Positions 1 to 8,329 of a stretch of DNA of 40,703 bases are shown here, piece by piece. Each line of letters opens with the position of its first letter. Positions within the stretch are counted from its first letter, which is position 1. The notes under the pieces were generated by a model. It was not told where the DNA came from. It saw only the letters and a program-made list of their open reading frames with translations, and did no database searches. Source of the DNA: an uncultured Corynebacterium sp. (lineage in GTDB: Bacteria > Actinomycetota > Actinomycetes > Mycobacteriales > Mycobacteriaceae); the NCBI RefSeq assembly GCF_946221935.1, contig NZ_CAMIGN010000018.1, positions 1 to 40,703 of the forward strand, read 5' to 3'. The position numbers were made by a program, and so were the translations under genes.

Positions 1-30
1 CCCTTACATGCAGCATCTTCCGAAAACGAA

Positions 31-65
31 AAAGCACCCGGAGATTTTCCATCTCCGGGTGCTTT
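31..65 (-). terminator. Terminator downstream of tRNA-Met
   Basis: A perfect 14-bp inverted repeat (31-44 and 52-65) with a 7-nt loop lies directly after the tRNA-Met gene on the minus strand. It is followed there by a T-rich run (TTTTTCGTTTT). This is a classic intrinsic terminator for the leftward tRNA transcript. Confidence 0.9.
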
Positions 66-69
66 GTTT

Positions 70-146
70 TGGTAGCGGTGGAGGGACTCGATCCCTCGAC
101 CTCACGATTATGAGTCGTGCGCTCTAACCAGCTGAGCTACACCGCC
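70..146 (-). tRNA. tRNA-Met (CAT)
   Basis: Read on the minus strand this folds as a cloverleaf: acceptor GGCGGTG with CACCGCT, D-arm GCTC/GAGC, anticodon stem CACGA/TCGTG around a loop with CAT, and a T-arm of GAGGG/CCCTC. The 3' CCA appears to be encoded (70-72). The acceptor stem starts with a G-U pair, and the general form is that of an elongator tRNA-Met rather than an initiator. It lies downstream of tRNA-Thr and is probably co-transcribed with it. Confidence 0.95.
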
Positions 147-219
147 ATCATCGCCACTTTGATACGGACCGCCAACGGTCTGTGTCTAACGTCGCGTGAC
201 GGGGCGCATAAAATGACAG

Positions 220-292
220 AGCCCCCTGACGGAATCGAACCGTCGACCTTTTCCTTACCATGGAAACGCTCTGCCGACTGAGCTAAGGGGGC
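220..292 (-). tRNA. tRNA-Thr (GGT)
   Basis: Minus-strand cloverleaf with acceptor GCCCCCT/AGGGGGC, D-arm GCTC/GAGC, anticodon stem TTTCC/GGAAA and loop ATGGTAA, giving anticodon GGT (Thr). No CCA is encoded, unlike the neighbouring tRNA-Met. It precedes tRNA-Met by about 73 bp in the direction of transcription, a Thr-Met order common in Actinobacteria. Confidence 0.95.
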
Positions 293-799
293 ATTACTTC
301 GTTTGCATTGCAGTTTGCTTTAACCGCATCGCTTGAAGCCTGAGTTAGCTTAACCACCTAGCAGCGTTTTACACAAATCGGCAGCTCAGATAGAGATTTC
401 AGACTCATTCACGACTACCTTTGCAAGCTTTCAGCCGATAGCTTGTTGTGCCCCGACGGCACATCACGCGCTAACTCCTCATTGCGTGCCGATAGTTTAT
501 TGCGCGCCAGTAGCTCGCGTCGCACGAACTTCTGTCACTCAACTCTTGCCCCAATTTCCGCCCTCGCCCCCAACTGTGGATATGCACCTCCATTTAGCGA
601 GAAATGTCGCTAGATCGGGAATCTGTTACTGCATCTGGTTTTCATGTATGCATAACCCCAGCTCAGATGCTTCCATTTTTCGGTCACCAAAAATGTAGGT
701 CTTCACTTTCCCGTTCTAGCGACATTCCCACTGTCCCTGCCCCGTTGAGCCGGAAAAACCCACACTCACACAGCAAACCCAAGAACTCCAGATAGCAAA
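293..799. other. Gene-free spacer between tRNA-Thr and the tRNA-Tyr terminator
   Basis: This stretch of about 500 bp has no convincing gene. The short open frames in it lack a ribosome site and have low-complexity, unfamiliar products. It must contain the promoter for tRNA-Thr/tRNA-Met, but I see no clear -35/-10 pair. An imperfect direct repeat (gccgatagcttgttgtg at 434 and gccgatagtttattgcg at 488) is the only internal structure noticed. Confidence 0.5.
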
Positions 800-841
800 A
801 CCCGGTGGTCACTCCCCCGCACAGGGAAGCAACCACCGGGT
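800..841 (-). terminator. Terminator downstream of tRNA-Tyr
   Basis: A perfect 10-bp inverted repeat (acccggtggt at 800-809, accaccgggt at 832-841) sits just past the 3' end of tRNA-Tyr. On the minus strand it is followed by TTTT. It is an intrinsic terminator for the tRNA-Tyr transcript. Confidence 0.85.
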
Positions 842-849
842 AACTGTTG

Positions 850-931
850 TGCCAGATGATGGATTCGAACCAACGAAGGCAGAGCCGGCGGATTTACAGT
901 CCGCTCCCTTTGGCCGCTCGGGCAATCTGGC
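850..931 (-). tRNA. tRNA-Tyr (GTA)
   Basis: Minus-strand class II tRNA: acceptor GCCAGAT/ATCTGGC, anticodon stem GCGGA/TCCGC with loop CTGTAAA (anticodon GTA), and a long variable arm (CGGCTCTGCCTTCG) as expected for bacterial tRNA-Tyr. Discriminator base A; no CCA encoded. It is a single-gene unit with its own terminator. Confidence 0.95.
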
Positions 932-954
932 ATGCACCATTCGGTGCGCTGGTA

Positions 955-985
955 ACTCTACTACGAACAGCCCCAACTTATGCAA
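955..985 (-). promoter_or_regulatory. Possible promoter of tRNA-Tyr
   Basis: Minus-strand TTGCAT (985-980) is followed by TAGTAG (963-958, spacer 16) or TAGAGT (960-955, spacer 19), about 25 nt before the tRNA. Between this and the tRNA is a small hairpin GCACC/GGTGC (933-946). It is weak evidence based on consensus likeness only. Confidence 0.35.
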
Positions 986-1117
986 ATCGCCTGCACAGGG
1001 AGGCCACACCCACCTTCAGACCACACACTCAAGCCACCGGAATCCCGCCCCACCAAAAACCGTCCGAATCCACCCCTAGCCACCGAAAGGAAGACAACCG
1101 GCGGACTCCCCAGCCGA

Positions 1118-2128
1118 CTATCCCAGTCGCTCCAAGGCAAAATCCATCAGCTGTCGCAGCGCATGGGTCACCTGGTTATCCGGCAGTTTCGCCAGCTCCT
1201 GCTCACCGTACTGGCGGTACCGCTGCACCACCTCAAACGACTTCTCGCGGCCTTCCGAACCACGGATAAGTTCCAGAGCCTCGTCCACCAAGGCATCCTC
1301 AGTCACAGGTCCGGTGAGAATCTCGCGGAGTCGCGCCCCTGTGGCGTCATCCTGTCGCAGTGCATAAAGAACCGGCAGGGTGAACACGCCCTCGCGCAAG
1401 TCCGTGCCAGGCACCTTTCCGGAGACTTCGGGATCAGCCCAGATGTCGATGATGTCATCGACGATCTGGAAGATCTGACCGACATTGCGGCCAAACTTAA
1501 ACAGCGCCTCGCGGTGCTCGTCCGAAGCACCGCTGTGCAGCGCACCCAGCCAACCAGCAGAAGCAATGAGCACACCAGTCTTCTCCTGGATCACAGTCAG
1601 ATAGTGCTCAATCTCATCCTCACCCTCGCGGGCGCCGATAGTCTCGCGCATCTGCCCGGTCACAAGCTCACGGAAGGTCTCCGCAAAGTGCTGCACTGTC
1701 TCGGTGCCCAGTTTCGCCATAATGTCGCTGGCAATAGCAAACAGGTAGTCGCCCGCCAGGATGGCCACCGAGTTGTTCCACCGCTTGTTTGCGGACTCTG
1801 CACCACGCCGCTGATCAGACTCATCCATCACATCGTCGTGATACAGCGTCGCCAGGTGGGTCAGCTCCACTACCGCAGCCGCTTCGAGCACCTCTTGAGA
1901 GCTTGGATTCTTACCGTAATGGGCGGCAAGCAGCGCAAACATCACGCGGAAGCGCTTACCACCAGCGTCGAAAAGGTGGCTGATCTTGTCGGTAAGGAAG
2001 GACTCGCCAACCGACAGTCGATCCTTAAGCAGCTGCTCCACCTGCTGCATCGACTGGCCCAAGGCCTCGTTTAGTTGCGCGTCCCCGACGTCAGGGAGCA
2101 CCGGTTTACGGGGTGTGGCACTTGGCAT
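1118..2128 (-). CDS. grcC1: Polyprenyl diphosphate synthase (menaquinone side chain)
   Basis: A 336-aa trans-isoprenyl diphosphate synthase. It condenses isopentenyl diphosphate units onto an allylic primer to make the long prenyl chain that MenA attaches to the naphthoquinone ring. The family hallmarks are all present: GGKR (56-59) for substrate binding, the first Asp-rich motif DDVMD (98-102), and the second DDIID (224-228) for Mg-diphosphate. The first motif is preceded by small and aromatic residues typical of medium-to-long chain enzymes; exact chain length cannot be read from the sequence. It lies divergent from menJ and among men genes, as grcC1 (Rv0562) does in mycobacteria, so heptaprenyl-to-nonaprenyl synthesis for menaquinone is inferred. 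The start is ATG 2128; only a distant GAGG lies upstream, so translation initiation is uncertain. Confidence 0.88.
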   Translation of the reverse strand: MPSATPRKPVLPDVGDAQLNEALGQSMQQVEQLLKDRLSVGESFLTDKISHLFDAGGKRFRVMFALLAAHYGKNPSSQEVLEAAAVVELTHLATLYHDDVMDESDQRRGAESANKRWNNSVAILAGDYLFAIASDIMAKLGTETVQHFAETFRELVTGQMRETIGAREGEDEIEHYLTVIQEKTGVLIASAGWLGALHSGASDEHREALFKFGRNVGQIFQIVDDIIDIWADPEVSGKVPGTDLREGVFTLPVLYALRQDDATGARLREILTGPVTEDALVDEALELIRGSEGREKSFEVVQRYRQYGEQELAKLPDNQVTHALRQLMDFALERLG

Positions 2129-2338
2129 GTCCGTGGTCAGCCTCGACTTTTCCTCTTTAACGCCACATGCTGGTACAACCGTGTACTTCGCATGTGTTTT
2201 TTACATGTCTATCGACACTTTAGTCGATCGGCGGGACGGTGTTTAACCCACATGCATACTTCACGTCTCTTAATTCCGCTACCGTTTACCCAGCACCGAC
2301 GCCACCTCCGCCCCACCTCCGTGAAACAATGGTGGTCG
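2129..2338. promoter_or_regulatory. Divergent intergenic region grcC1/menJ
   Basis: This spacer of about 210 bp separates the divergent synthase and menJ and is more AT-rich than its surroundings. TACCGT at 2280-2285 could be a -10 for menJ, with a poor -35 (ATACTT, 2257-2262, spacer 17). No inverted repeat strong enough to be called an operator was seen. Confidence 0.35.
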
Positions 2339-3766
2339 ATGAATTCCCCTTTCGTTGAAACCCCCACGAATGCGCCTGCCAAGGTCGACGCCGATCTCGT
2401 CGTCGTGGGCGCAGGACCAGCCGGTTCCGCCGCCGCATTCCACGCCGCCCGCGCAGGTCTGGATGTCGCATTGGTGGACATGGCTGATGTCCCCGGCACC
2501 GGCGCTTTATCCGCCGAGAGCTCCCCTACCCAATCCACTGGGCGCGATAAGACCTGTGGCGATGGATTAACTCCCCGCGCCGTCGCCGCACTCGAATCAA
2601 TGGGCGCAGCGAATCTCCTCGACGATGCGCCCCACATCCGCGGCCTTAAACTGCATGGTTTCGGCGGTTCCATTACTGCCCCGTGGCCCGTGGGCAGCTT
2701 TCCACTCCGTGGCTCGGCTATCCCCCGCTCACGCCTGGATGCTTCCCTAGCAAGGCTCGCCATCGCTGCGGGTGCGCGTTTTATCCAGGCCAAGGTGGGT
2801 GACGCCACCTGCGATCCAACCACCCAGCAACTCATCGAGGTGACGGGCACTCGCACCGGTGCAGGAGTGCAGAGCAAGTCAACAGCAAGCACACACTTGC
2901 GGCTGAGCGGGCGTTTCTTTGTGCTGTCCGAAGGCGTGCGAAGTGGCATCGCCCGGAAGTTAGGTGTGAAGTGGGATAAAGGTCTGGTCCATGGCATTGC
3001 CGCCCGCAGTTACGTCAACACTCCTTTCGGCGATGAGCCGTGGATTCACTCGCATCTGGAGCTCAACGATGCTGACGGCACCGCGCAGCCTGGCTACGGC
3101 TGGGTATTCCCGCTAGGCAATAGCGGTGATACCGGCCGGGCTAACCTCGGCTGTGGTGTGCTGGCCACCACTAAGCGCCCGGCAAAGGTGAATACCAAGA
3201 AGCTGCTGCGCGATTATGCCCAACAGGTTGGTGAGGATTGGGAAATCGACGGAGAGCCGGAATCTATCACCTCTGCACTGCTACCGATGGGCGGTGCCGT
3301 TAGCCGGGTGGCAGGGCCGAACTGGGCTGCAATTGGCGATACTGCGGCGCTGGTTAATCCGCTGAATGGTGAAGGCATCGACTATGCCTTGGAATCCGCG
3401 GAACTACTCGTCCGGTTGTTGGTGGAGGAATGGGGAAAGCCGGAGAAGTGGGCGTCCCGAATTAAGGGCAACAACGGCGCCGGCATCGAGCCAGAATGGA
3501 CGGCCGAGCTCGAAAGACAGTATGGACAGGCATTCGGGTTGGCGCGGCGACTGGCGGTGGTTCTGACGATGCCGGGGCTAATGAGTGCACTCGGGCCGCT
3601 GGGTATGCGCGGGCCGCTGGCGAACCGCACGATGGGGGTGGCGACGCGCCTGATGGGGAATTTGGTCAGCCCGGAAGATCGCGATTTTGCTGCGCGGATC
3701 TGGAGAGGTGCGGGGCGCGTGGTGAACCTCGCGTCGATCGATAAGCCCTTCGCCGCGCGGGGCTAG
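2339..3766 (+). CDS. menJ: Menaquinone reductase MenJ (geranylgeranyl reductase family)
   Basis: A 475-aa FAD-dependent reductase. In mycobacteria MenJ saturates the beta-isoprene unit of menaquinone, giving MK-n(H2). An N-terminal Rossmann motif GAGPAG (24-29) binds FAD. The family signature CGDGLTPR (73-80) follows, and a second FAD-contact motif with GDTAALVNPLNGEG lies at about 331-350. The long open frame extends upstream to 2075, but homology starts near the Rossmann strand. I take ATG 2339; in-frame GTG 2321 is an alternative, and neither has a good ribosome site. The position next to a polyprenyl synthase and menG matches Rv0561c. A related digeranylgeranylglycerophospholipid reductase is the main alternative, but the context argues strongly for menaquinone. 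Confidence 0.87.
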   Translation: MNSPFVETPTNAPAKVDADLVVVGAGPAGSAAAFHAARAGLDVALVDMADVPGTGALSAESSPTQSTGRDKTCGDGLTPRAVAALESMGAANLLDDAPHIRGLKLHGFGGSITAPWPVGSFPLRGSAIPRSRLDASLARLAIAAGARFIQAKVGDATCDPTTQQLIEVTGTRTGAGVQSKSTASTHLRLSGRFFVLSEGVRSGIARKLGVKWDKGLVHGIAARSYVNTPFGDEPWIHSHLELNDADGTAQPGYGWVFPLGNSGDTGRANLGCGVLATTKRPAKVNTKKLLRDYAQQVGEDWEIDGEPESITSALLPMGGAVSRVAGPNWAAIGDTAALVNPLNGEGIDYALESAELLVRLLVEEWGKPEKWASRIKGNNGAGIEPEWTAELERQYGQAFGLARRLAVVLTMPGLMSALGPLGMRGPLANRTMGVATRLMGNLVSPEDRDFAARIWRGAGRVVNLASIDKPFAARG

Positions 3767-3813
3767 ACGCGCAGAACTACCGGCGCTGGGCTAGTAGCGC
3801 AGGACTATCGGCG
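3761..3813. repeat. Imperfect 25-bp direct repeat at the menJ/menG convergent ends
   Basis: Two copies (3761-3785 and 3789-3813) share 21 of 25 positions: ggctag, gcgcag, acta and cggcg blocks in the same order. The first copy begins at the menJ stop (TAG 3764-3766). The second contains the menG stop (cta 3805-3807). It looks like a short tandem duplication across the convergent gene ends. Confidence 0.7.
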
Positions 3814-4491
3814 AATGGCGCTGTGGAGAGCGACAATTCCGCCTGTGAGGTTCTGCCAGCCGACTTCGTCCCAACCGCACTCGCAGATCTCGGCGGCGAG
3901 TTCCTCCTGGCCGGGCCAGGCGCGGATTGACTCGGCGAGGTACTCGTAGGCATCAGCGTTAGAGCTGACGACCTTCGCGACCTTCGGAAGGGCGCGCATG
4001 AGGTATTCCTTGTAGACAGTTTTGAAGATGGGAATGACGGGGGTGGAGAACTCTGCCACGGCGAGCTTGCCTCCTGGCTTTGTCACGCGCGCCATTTCAC
4101 GCAGGCCAGCGCGGAAGTCCACGATGTTTCGCAGACCGTAGTTAATCGTTACGGCGTCGAAGGTCTCGTCTGCGAAAGGAAGGTTGGTGCCGTCGGCGCA
4201 CACCATTGGCACGTCGCGGTGGGAGCCCGCGGACAGCATGCCGAAGGAGAAGTCGCAGGCGATGCATGTCGCTCCCGTACGGGCGAACTCTTCGGTGGAT
4301 ACGCCCGTACCAGCGGCAAGGTCGAGCACCAAGTCGCCGGGCTTTAAGTCCAGGCGCTTGCGGGTGCGGCTACGCCAATAGCGATCCTGGCCGAAGCTCA
4401 ACACCGTATTAGTGAGGTCGTATTTCTTACCCACTGCGTCGAACATCGACGCAACTTCCTGCGGTTTTTTTTCCAAACTTGCCCGAGACAC
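3805..4491 (-). CDS. menG: Demethylmenaquinone methyltransferase
   Basis: A 228-aa UbiE/MenG-family enzyme that C-methylates demethylmenaquinol with S-adenosylmethionine, the last step of menaquinone synthesis. Visible are the family N-terminus (ASMFDAVGKKYDLTN, 13-27), SAM motif I VLDLAAGTG (55-63), and the conserved C-terminal stretch ending NLTGGIVALH. The open frame runs to 4533, but GTG 4491 is chosen for two reasons. The product then begins MSRASLEKKP, as recalled for the mycobacterial protein, and a TAAGAT hexamer lies exactly 7 nt upstream (leaderless start). ATG 4500, with a GAGG 9 nt upstream, is the alternative. It reads convergently with menJ and follows the mannosyltransferase gene. 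Confidence 0.92.
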   Translation of the reverse strand: MSRASLEKKPQEVASMFDAVGKKYDLTNTVLSFGQDRYWRSRTRKRLDLKPGDLVLDLAAGTGVSTEEFARTGATCIACDFSFGMLSAGSHRDVPMVCADGTNLPFADETFDAVTINYGLRNIVDFRAGLREMARVTKPGGKLAVAEFSTPVIPIFKTVYKEYLMRALPKVAKVVSSNADAYEYLAESIRAWPGQEELAAEICECGWDEVGWQNLTGGIVALHSAIRR

Positions 4492-4498
4492 GACACAC

Positions 4499-4504
4499 AT
4501 CTTA
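4499..4504 (-). promoter_or_regulatory. Leaderless -10 element of menG
   Basis: TAAGAT on the minus strand (4504-4499), then 7 nt, then GTG 4491. The spacing places the transcription start at the start codon. No recognisable -35. Confidence 0.6.
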
Positions 4505-4574
4505 GCGTGCCTCGATGCATACCCCGATCGCACCCAGCTAAGGGGGCGGGGCTATCCGCGGATTGGGGGTTGCG

Positions 4575-5894
4575 TTAGCGCACCACTGGTTCTGCGGAAC
4601 TTTCCGTTTCGGCCACTAGGTCTGCTTCTACAGCCGCCTGCTCCGGCTGGGCTTCGACGGTGGTCTGACGTACCTCGCGTACACCGGTGAAGTCGCGCTG
4701 CGAATTGGTGCGGGGTGCAGCCTTGCCACCCTGTGCAATGGCTTGACGATAGTAGCCGAGTAGCTGGTCACATAGGCTAGACCAGCTCTTGTTCTGCACA
4801 CCTTCAAAGGCATGGTCCCGGTAGGAATCCACTCCCCCAGCGAGGATGGTATCTACCGCGTCAACCAGCTCGGCTTCGAAGTTCTCCACGTTTAACAGGA
4901 AGCCGTTGTGGCCGGGCTTAATCAAATCGATCGGCCCTCCGGCTGCCGGGCCGATGGTTGCCACACGGGAAGCCTGCGCCTCCTGAATGGCCTGACAGAA
5001 TGTCTCGAACTGGCCGGTATGCACGAAAATATCCAGGCTGGCAAATGCGTGGGCTAGATCCTCGCCGTAGAGTCCGCCGGTAAACACCGCGGTGGGCATC
5101 AGTGCTTTCAGGGAGTCCATCTCTGGGCCATCGCCAACAATGACGATCTGCACGTCGTCTCGTCCATTCAACGCTGCCATGCGCTCCACGGACTTCTCAG
5201 CAGCCAGGCGCCCCACGAAACCGACGATCTTTCGGCGGTTCTCCAGCTCCACCACGTCGGTTTCGCCCGCTTTTCCACCTCGCTTTTCTTCACCAGCCAG
5301 CAGCCACTCACGACGCAGCTCCGACGAGCGCTTCGAGGGGTGGAAGCGTTCCGTATCCACCCCGCGACCCCAATGCGCCACACCACGCACCTTGTTTTCT
5401 TCCAGCTCGCGCATCGTTACGGAGCTTGGTGCCAACGTCATTGCGCACATGTTGTGCATGACACGCACCCAACGCCAAGCCATTTTGGACAGGAACTTCA
5501 ACTTGTAGTTGTTGGCGAATCCCGCCACGTCAGTCTGGAAAATCGCCACGCAGGGAAGTTTGAGCGCCCGAGCTGCCACAGCACCCGCACCACCCAGCAC
5601 GAAAGGGCTAGCCAGATGCACAACATCCGGCTGGAATTTCTTCAGTTCGGTGTACACGCTCGGCATTGGCACGCCGATCGGCAGAGAGTTAATCCCCGGC
5701 ACATCGACAGCAGGGACGCGCGCAATGCGGAACCCCTCATAAGTCGCAATTTCTTCTTGCCCGTCTTTCGCACCCGGTGCAATAACTAGCGCTTCGTGCC
5801 CATTGGCTCGCAGGTGTTCCAGCACGCGGAGTACGGAATTTACAACCCCGTTAACATTGGGCAGAAAGCTCTCGGCAACAATCGCAACTCGCAT
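4575..5894 (-). CDS. mgtA: GDP-mannose-dependent alpha-mannosyltransferase (MgtA-like)
   Basis: A 439-aa GT4-type glycosyltransferase with a GT-B fold. The N-terminal half starts MRVAIVAESFLPNVNGV, typical of actinobacterial MgtA/PimB-like enzymes. The C-terminal nucleotide-sugar domain holds VGDGPE and the EX7E motif (E-TFCQAIQ-E) followed by AGGPIDLI. MgtA in Corynebacterium glutamicum mannosylates a glucuronosyl-diacylglycerol, feeding a lipomannan-like glycolipid. The location between menG and the DUF3592/menD genes matches Rv0557. The last 60 or so residues are an extra, Gln/Glu-rich tail not part of the fold. The start is ATG 5894 by homology; ATG 5906 four codons upstream is possible, and neither has a well-spaced ribosome site. 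Substrate is inferred from context. Confidence 0.82.
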   Translation of the reverse strand: MRVAIVAESFLPNVNGVVNSVLRVLEHLRANGHEALVIAPGAKDGQEEIATYEGFRIARVPAVDVPGINSLPIGVPMPSVYTELKKFQPDVVHLASPFVLGGAGAVAARALKLPCVAIFQTDVAGFANNYKLKFLSKMAWRWVRVMHNMCAMTLAPSSVTMRELEENKVRGVAHWGRGVDTERFHPSKRSSELRREWLLAGEEKRGGKAGETDVVELENRRKIVGFVGRLAAEKSVERMAALNGRDDVQIVIVGDGPEMDSLKALMPTAVFTGGLYGEDLAHAFASLDIFVHTGQFETFCQAIQEAQASRVATIGPAAGGPIDLIKPGHNGFLLNVENFEAELVDAVDTILAGGVDSYRDHAFEGVQNKSWSSLCDQLLGYYRQAIAQGGKAAPRTNSQRDFTGVREVRQTTVEAQPEQAAVEADLVAETESSAEPVVR

Positions 5895-5986
5895 ACCCTT
5901 CAGCATCCCTTTTGTAGTTCACGCCCGCGTTTCGTCTGGGTAAAAACATTAACAAGTCTAGGGAAACAAAAGGTTACTTTCGCTAC

Positions 5987-6451
5987 TCAAAGTTTATGTT
6001 TCTTTTCCCATCGCCGAATCAGCAGCATCAGAACAGCGCACACGGCAAGCCCCACAGTCATTGAAGACAACGCAGGAAGAAATGCCAACGTCCATCCTCG
6101 CCCCTGCACCTTGACGTTTTCCGGGTCACTGACCTGGTATTCCACGCGCACATTCTGGCCTTCAATAAGACCGGACGGGTACTTTAGCCCTTCCTCCGGC
6201 TGCCGAAAATTGCCCTCTGCATCGCGGAAACGCACGGTCGTTCGCAGGGTTTGTACCGACACAACCTCCGCCGTCGCCTCCCCCTTATCCCGCGAGATCG
6301 CATAGTCATCAATCGCAGAGGTGACGATCATGCCACCGCAGACCAAAATCACTATTGCCGCAAGCCCAATCACCACCTGCTTGATTCGCCTTAAACGGCG
6401 CGCAATTCGAAATTGCTTCGGGGTGAGCTCGTGGTTTCTCAAGCGATTCAT
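5987..6451 (-). CDS. DUF3592-like membrane protein
   Basis: A 154-aa protein with two transmembrane segments (about 26-46 and 129-149) flanking an extracytoplasmic beta-rich region with the pattern VRFRDAEGN...YPSGLIEGQNVRVEYQVSDPENV, the look of DUF3592 domains. Function unknown. ATG 6451 overlaps the menD stop by one base (TGATG), so it is translationally coupled to menD. A positively charged N-terminus suggests an N-in topology. The same gene sits between menD and mgtA in mycobacteria (Rv0556), so the association with the menaquinone locus is conserved, but no role is assigned. Confidence 0.8.
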   Translation of the reverse strand: MNRLRNHELTPKQFRIARRLRRIKQVVIGLAAIVILVCGGMIVTSAIDDYAISRDKGEATAEVVSVQTLRTTVRFRDAEGNFRQPEEGLKYPSGLIEGQNVRVEYQVSDPENVKVQGRGWTLAFLPALSSMTVGLAVCAVLMLLIRRWEKKHKL

Positions 6452-8280
6452 CAAGCGCCCGCAATTCGTTTTTCTATTTCTCGACGCCCACCTCTGCTCA
6501 CCTTCACTTCCAGCACCGTGATCCCATGTGCTCCGATCTCAGCATGCTCATCGATGGCCATTGCGAGTTCCTCTACGTTGGTCGCTAGCTTGTGCTCTAT
6601 CCCAAAACCAGCGCAAAGCTCTGCAAAGTCCAAGTCCAACGGAGTACCGAAGACCCGTTCGAAAGCCGCGGTGCCGTCGGCGAAGGTGCGCAGGTTCTCG
6701 GCACCAGGCTCGAGGGTTTCGAAGATCCCGCCGCCGCTATCGTTGGTCAACACGATAAGCAGGTTATCTGGACGCGGTTCCAATGTTCCGATATTCAGCC
6801 CACCGAGATCATGGGCAAAAGTCAGATCCCCCATCACAGCGATCGTGCGCGGAGCGCGGATAGCCGTCGGGTCAGCATGAGCGTGAGCCATCGCGGCCCC
6901 CACTGCGGTGGAGATAGTCCCGTCGATCCCCGCCGCCCCACGATTAGCTATCGTCTGCACGCCGTCGAAAGGCAGCCCGGCGCGGGAGGCATCCCGCACC
7001 GCTGTCGAAGCCCCTAGTACCAGGAGGTCACCGTCGCGCAGGGCGTCAGCAACAACGGCGACAGCGTGTACCGCAGTAAAGGGATCGTGCTCGGTGAGTG
7101 CGTCGCGCACCTGTCCAGCTCCCATGTCGCTAATGGCACGCGCTACTTGAAGCCACGTTTCCGGTTGCTCGCCGTGCGGGCGGACAGAACTGCCGACTTC
7201 GTCCACATTGCCGAATACATCGGTGACGTTACGGGTGTCGCTGAGGGCGATGACGTTGATGTCCTTGTTGGCCAGGAGTTTTGTGACGCCACGGTGGAGG
7301 GTTGGCCGGCCGATCACCACGATCTGTTCCGGGGTGGTGACCGCCGAATACTCGCCATCACCGACGACCTGGGTGCTAAACATGTCAACGGCCGCGCTAT
7401 GGACAGGGAAGTCCGGGGCGGGGGCAATAGGCTCCGCAATGGTCGGCACGTCCGCCAATTCATCCATGATCGCTCGCGCCCAGGCAACATCGCTTACCGA
7501 ACCGGCAATGACGAGAGTACGGCGTGAAAGATCAACCTCAACCTGCCCAAAGGGAAGCGAGCGAACCCCCCGGGGTTCCGGTGTATTGCCGGTGACCGCG
7601 CTGGCCCATAGCGAAAGCTCGTCGAGAGTCGGTGGCACCAGCGGCTCCCGCAAAGGAACATCCAAATGCACGCCACCGCCGTCGATGGGGTCAACCGCAG
7701 CAGCGACTAACTGACAGACCAGATCGCGTAGCTGCGCGGCAGCTCCGCCGGCTCGGGAGGCATCGGCATCGTCCGGTGCTTTGATGTCTTCCCCTTCCAG
7801 CGCCAAGTTTCCTGTATTCAGGGTGCACACTGAATGGGATCCGAAAATCTCCGCCTGATCGATGGTCTGATTTGCGCCAGACCCCAGCATCGAAAGCGGC
7901 CGATTCGCCGAGAGAACAATTAACGGTACGCCGGATAGCGTGGCCTCTACCATTGCCGGCAGGCAGTTAGCCACGGCTGTTCCGGAAGTCATGACCACCG
8001 GGACGGGTTGGCGGGAAACCTTCGCCAGCCCCAGAGCCAAGAAGGCTGCAGAACGCTCATCCGTACGCACGTGAAGGCGCACCCGTCCCACCCGTTCAGC
8101 CTCCACGAAAGCCAAGTTCAGCGGGGAATTTCGCGAGCCGGGGCACAGCACTGTCTCCTGCACGCCACACCGAATTAGTTGATCCACCAACACTAAGGCA
8201 GCGTGGACGGCGACAGGGCTGGGAAGCGGCTCAGCAGCCGCAGGAGAAGAATCCTGGGAAGAACTATCGGTGTTAGTCAC
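6451..8280 (-). CDS. menD: 2-succinyl-5-enolpyruvyl-6-hydroxy-3-cyclohexene-1-carboxylate synthase
   Basis: A 609-aa thiamine-diphosphate enzyme that joins 2-oxoglutarate (after decarboxylation) to isochorismate, the first committed step of classical menaquinone synthesis. Visible are the N-terminal signature CPGSRNSPL, the RTDERSAAF segment carrying the conserved Glu that activates ThDP, and the C-terminal cofactor motif (GDLTFAHDLGGLN ... NDSGGGIF) for Mg-ThDP. The start is GTG 8280 with GAGGA four bases upstream. It is downstream of menC by 49 bp and overlaps the DUF3592 gene. Its length is slightly above the usual 550-580 aa because of loops and a Ser/Ala/Pro-rich N-terminal extension. 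Confidence 0.95.
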   Translation of the reverse strand: MTNTDSSSQDSSPAAAEPLPSPVAVHAALVLVDQLIRCGVQETVLCPGSRNSPLNLAFVEAERVGRVRLHVRTDERSAAFLALGLAKVSRQPVPVVMTSGTAVANCLPAMVEATLSGVPLIVLSANRPLSMLGSGANQTIDQAEIFGSHSVCTLNTGNLALEGEDIKAPDDADASRAGGAAAQLRDLVCQLVAAAVDPIDGGGVHLDVPLREPLVPPTLDELSLWASAVTGNTPEPRGVRSLPFGQVEVDLSRRTLVIAGSVSDVAWARAIMDELADVPTIAEPIAPAPDFPVHSAAVDMFSTQVVGDGEYSAVTTPEQIVVIGRPTLHRGVTKLLANKDINVIALSDTRNVTDVFGNVDEVGSSVRPHGEQPETWLQVARAISDMGAGQVRDALTEHDPFTAVHAVAVVADALRDGDLLVLGASTAVRDASRAGLPFDGVQTIANRGAAGIDGTISTAVGAAMAHAHADPTAIRAPRTIAVMGDLTFAHDLGGLNIGTLEPRPDNLLIVLTNDSGGGIFETLEPGAENLRTFADGTAAFERVFGTPLDLDFAELCAGFGIEHKLATNVEELAMAIDEHAEIGAHGITVLEVKVSRGGRREIEKRIAGA

Positions 8281-8329
8281 AGTTCCTCAATTTACCTTTC
8301 ACCTCGGACAGCCTCGCGGAAGGATCCGC

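Noticed and set aside
486..795. Two short plus-strand frames in the tRNA spacer
   Set aside because: No ribosome site, no TAnnnT-N7 signal, and low-complexity products.
980..2074. Plus-strand open frame of 364 codons opposite the polyprenyl synthase
   Set aside because: Shadow of a gene with complete catalytic motifs; product is His/Gln/Arg-rich with no recognisable domain.
2075..2338. Extra N-terminal 88 residues of the menJ frame
   Set aside because: The extension overlaps the divergent synthase gene and does not resemble the family; homology begins at the Rossmann strand.
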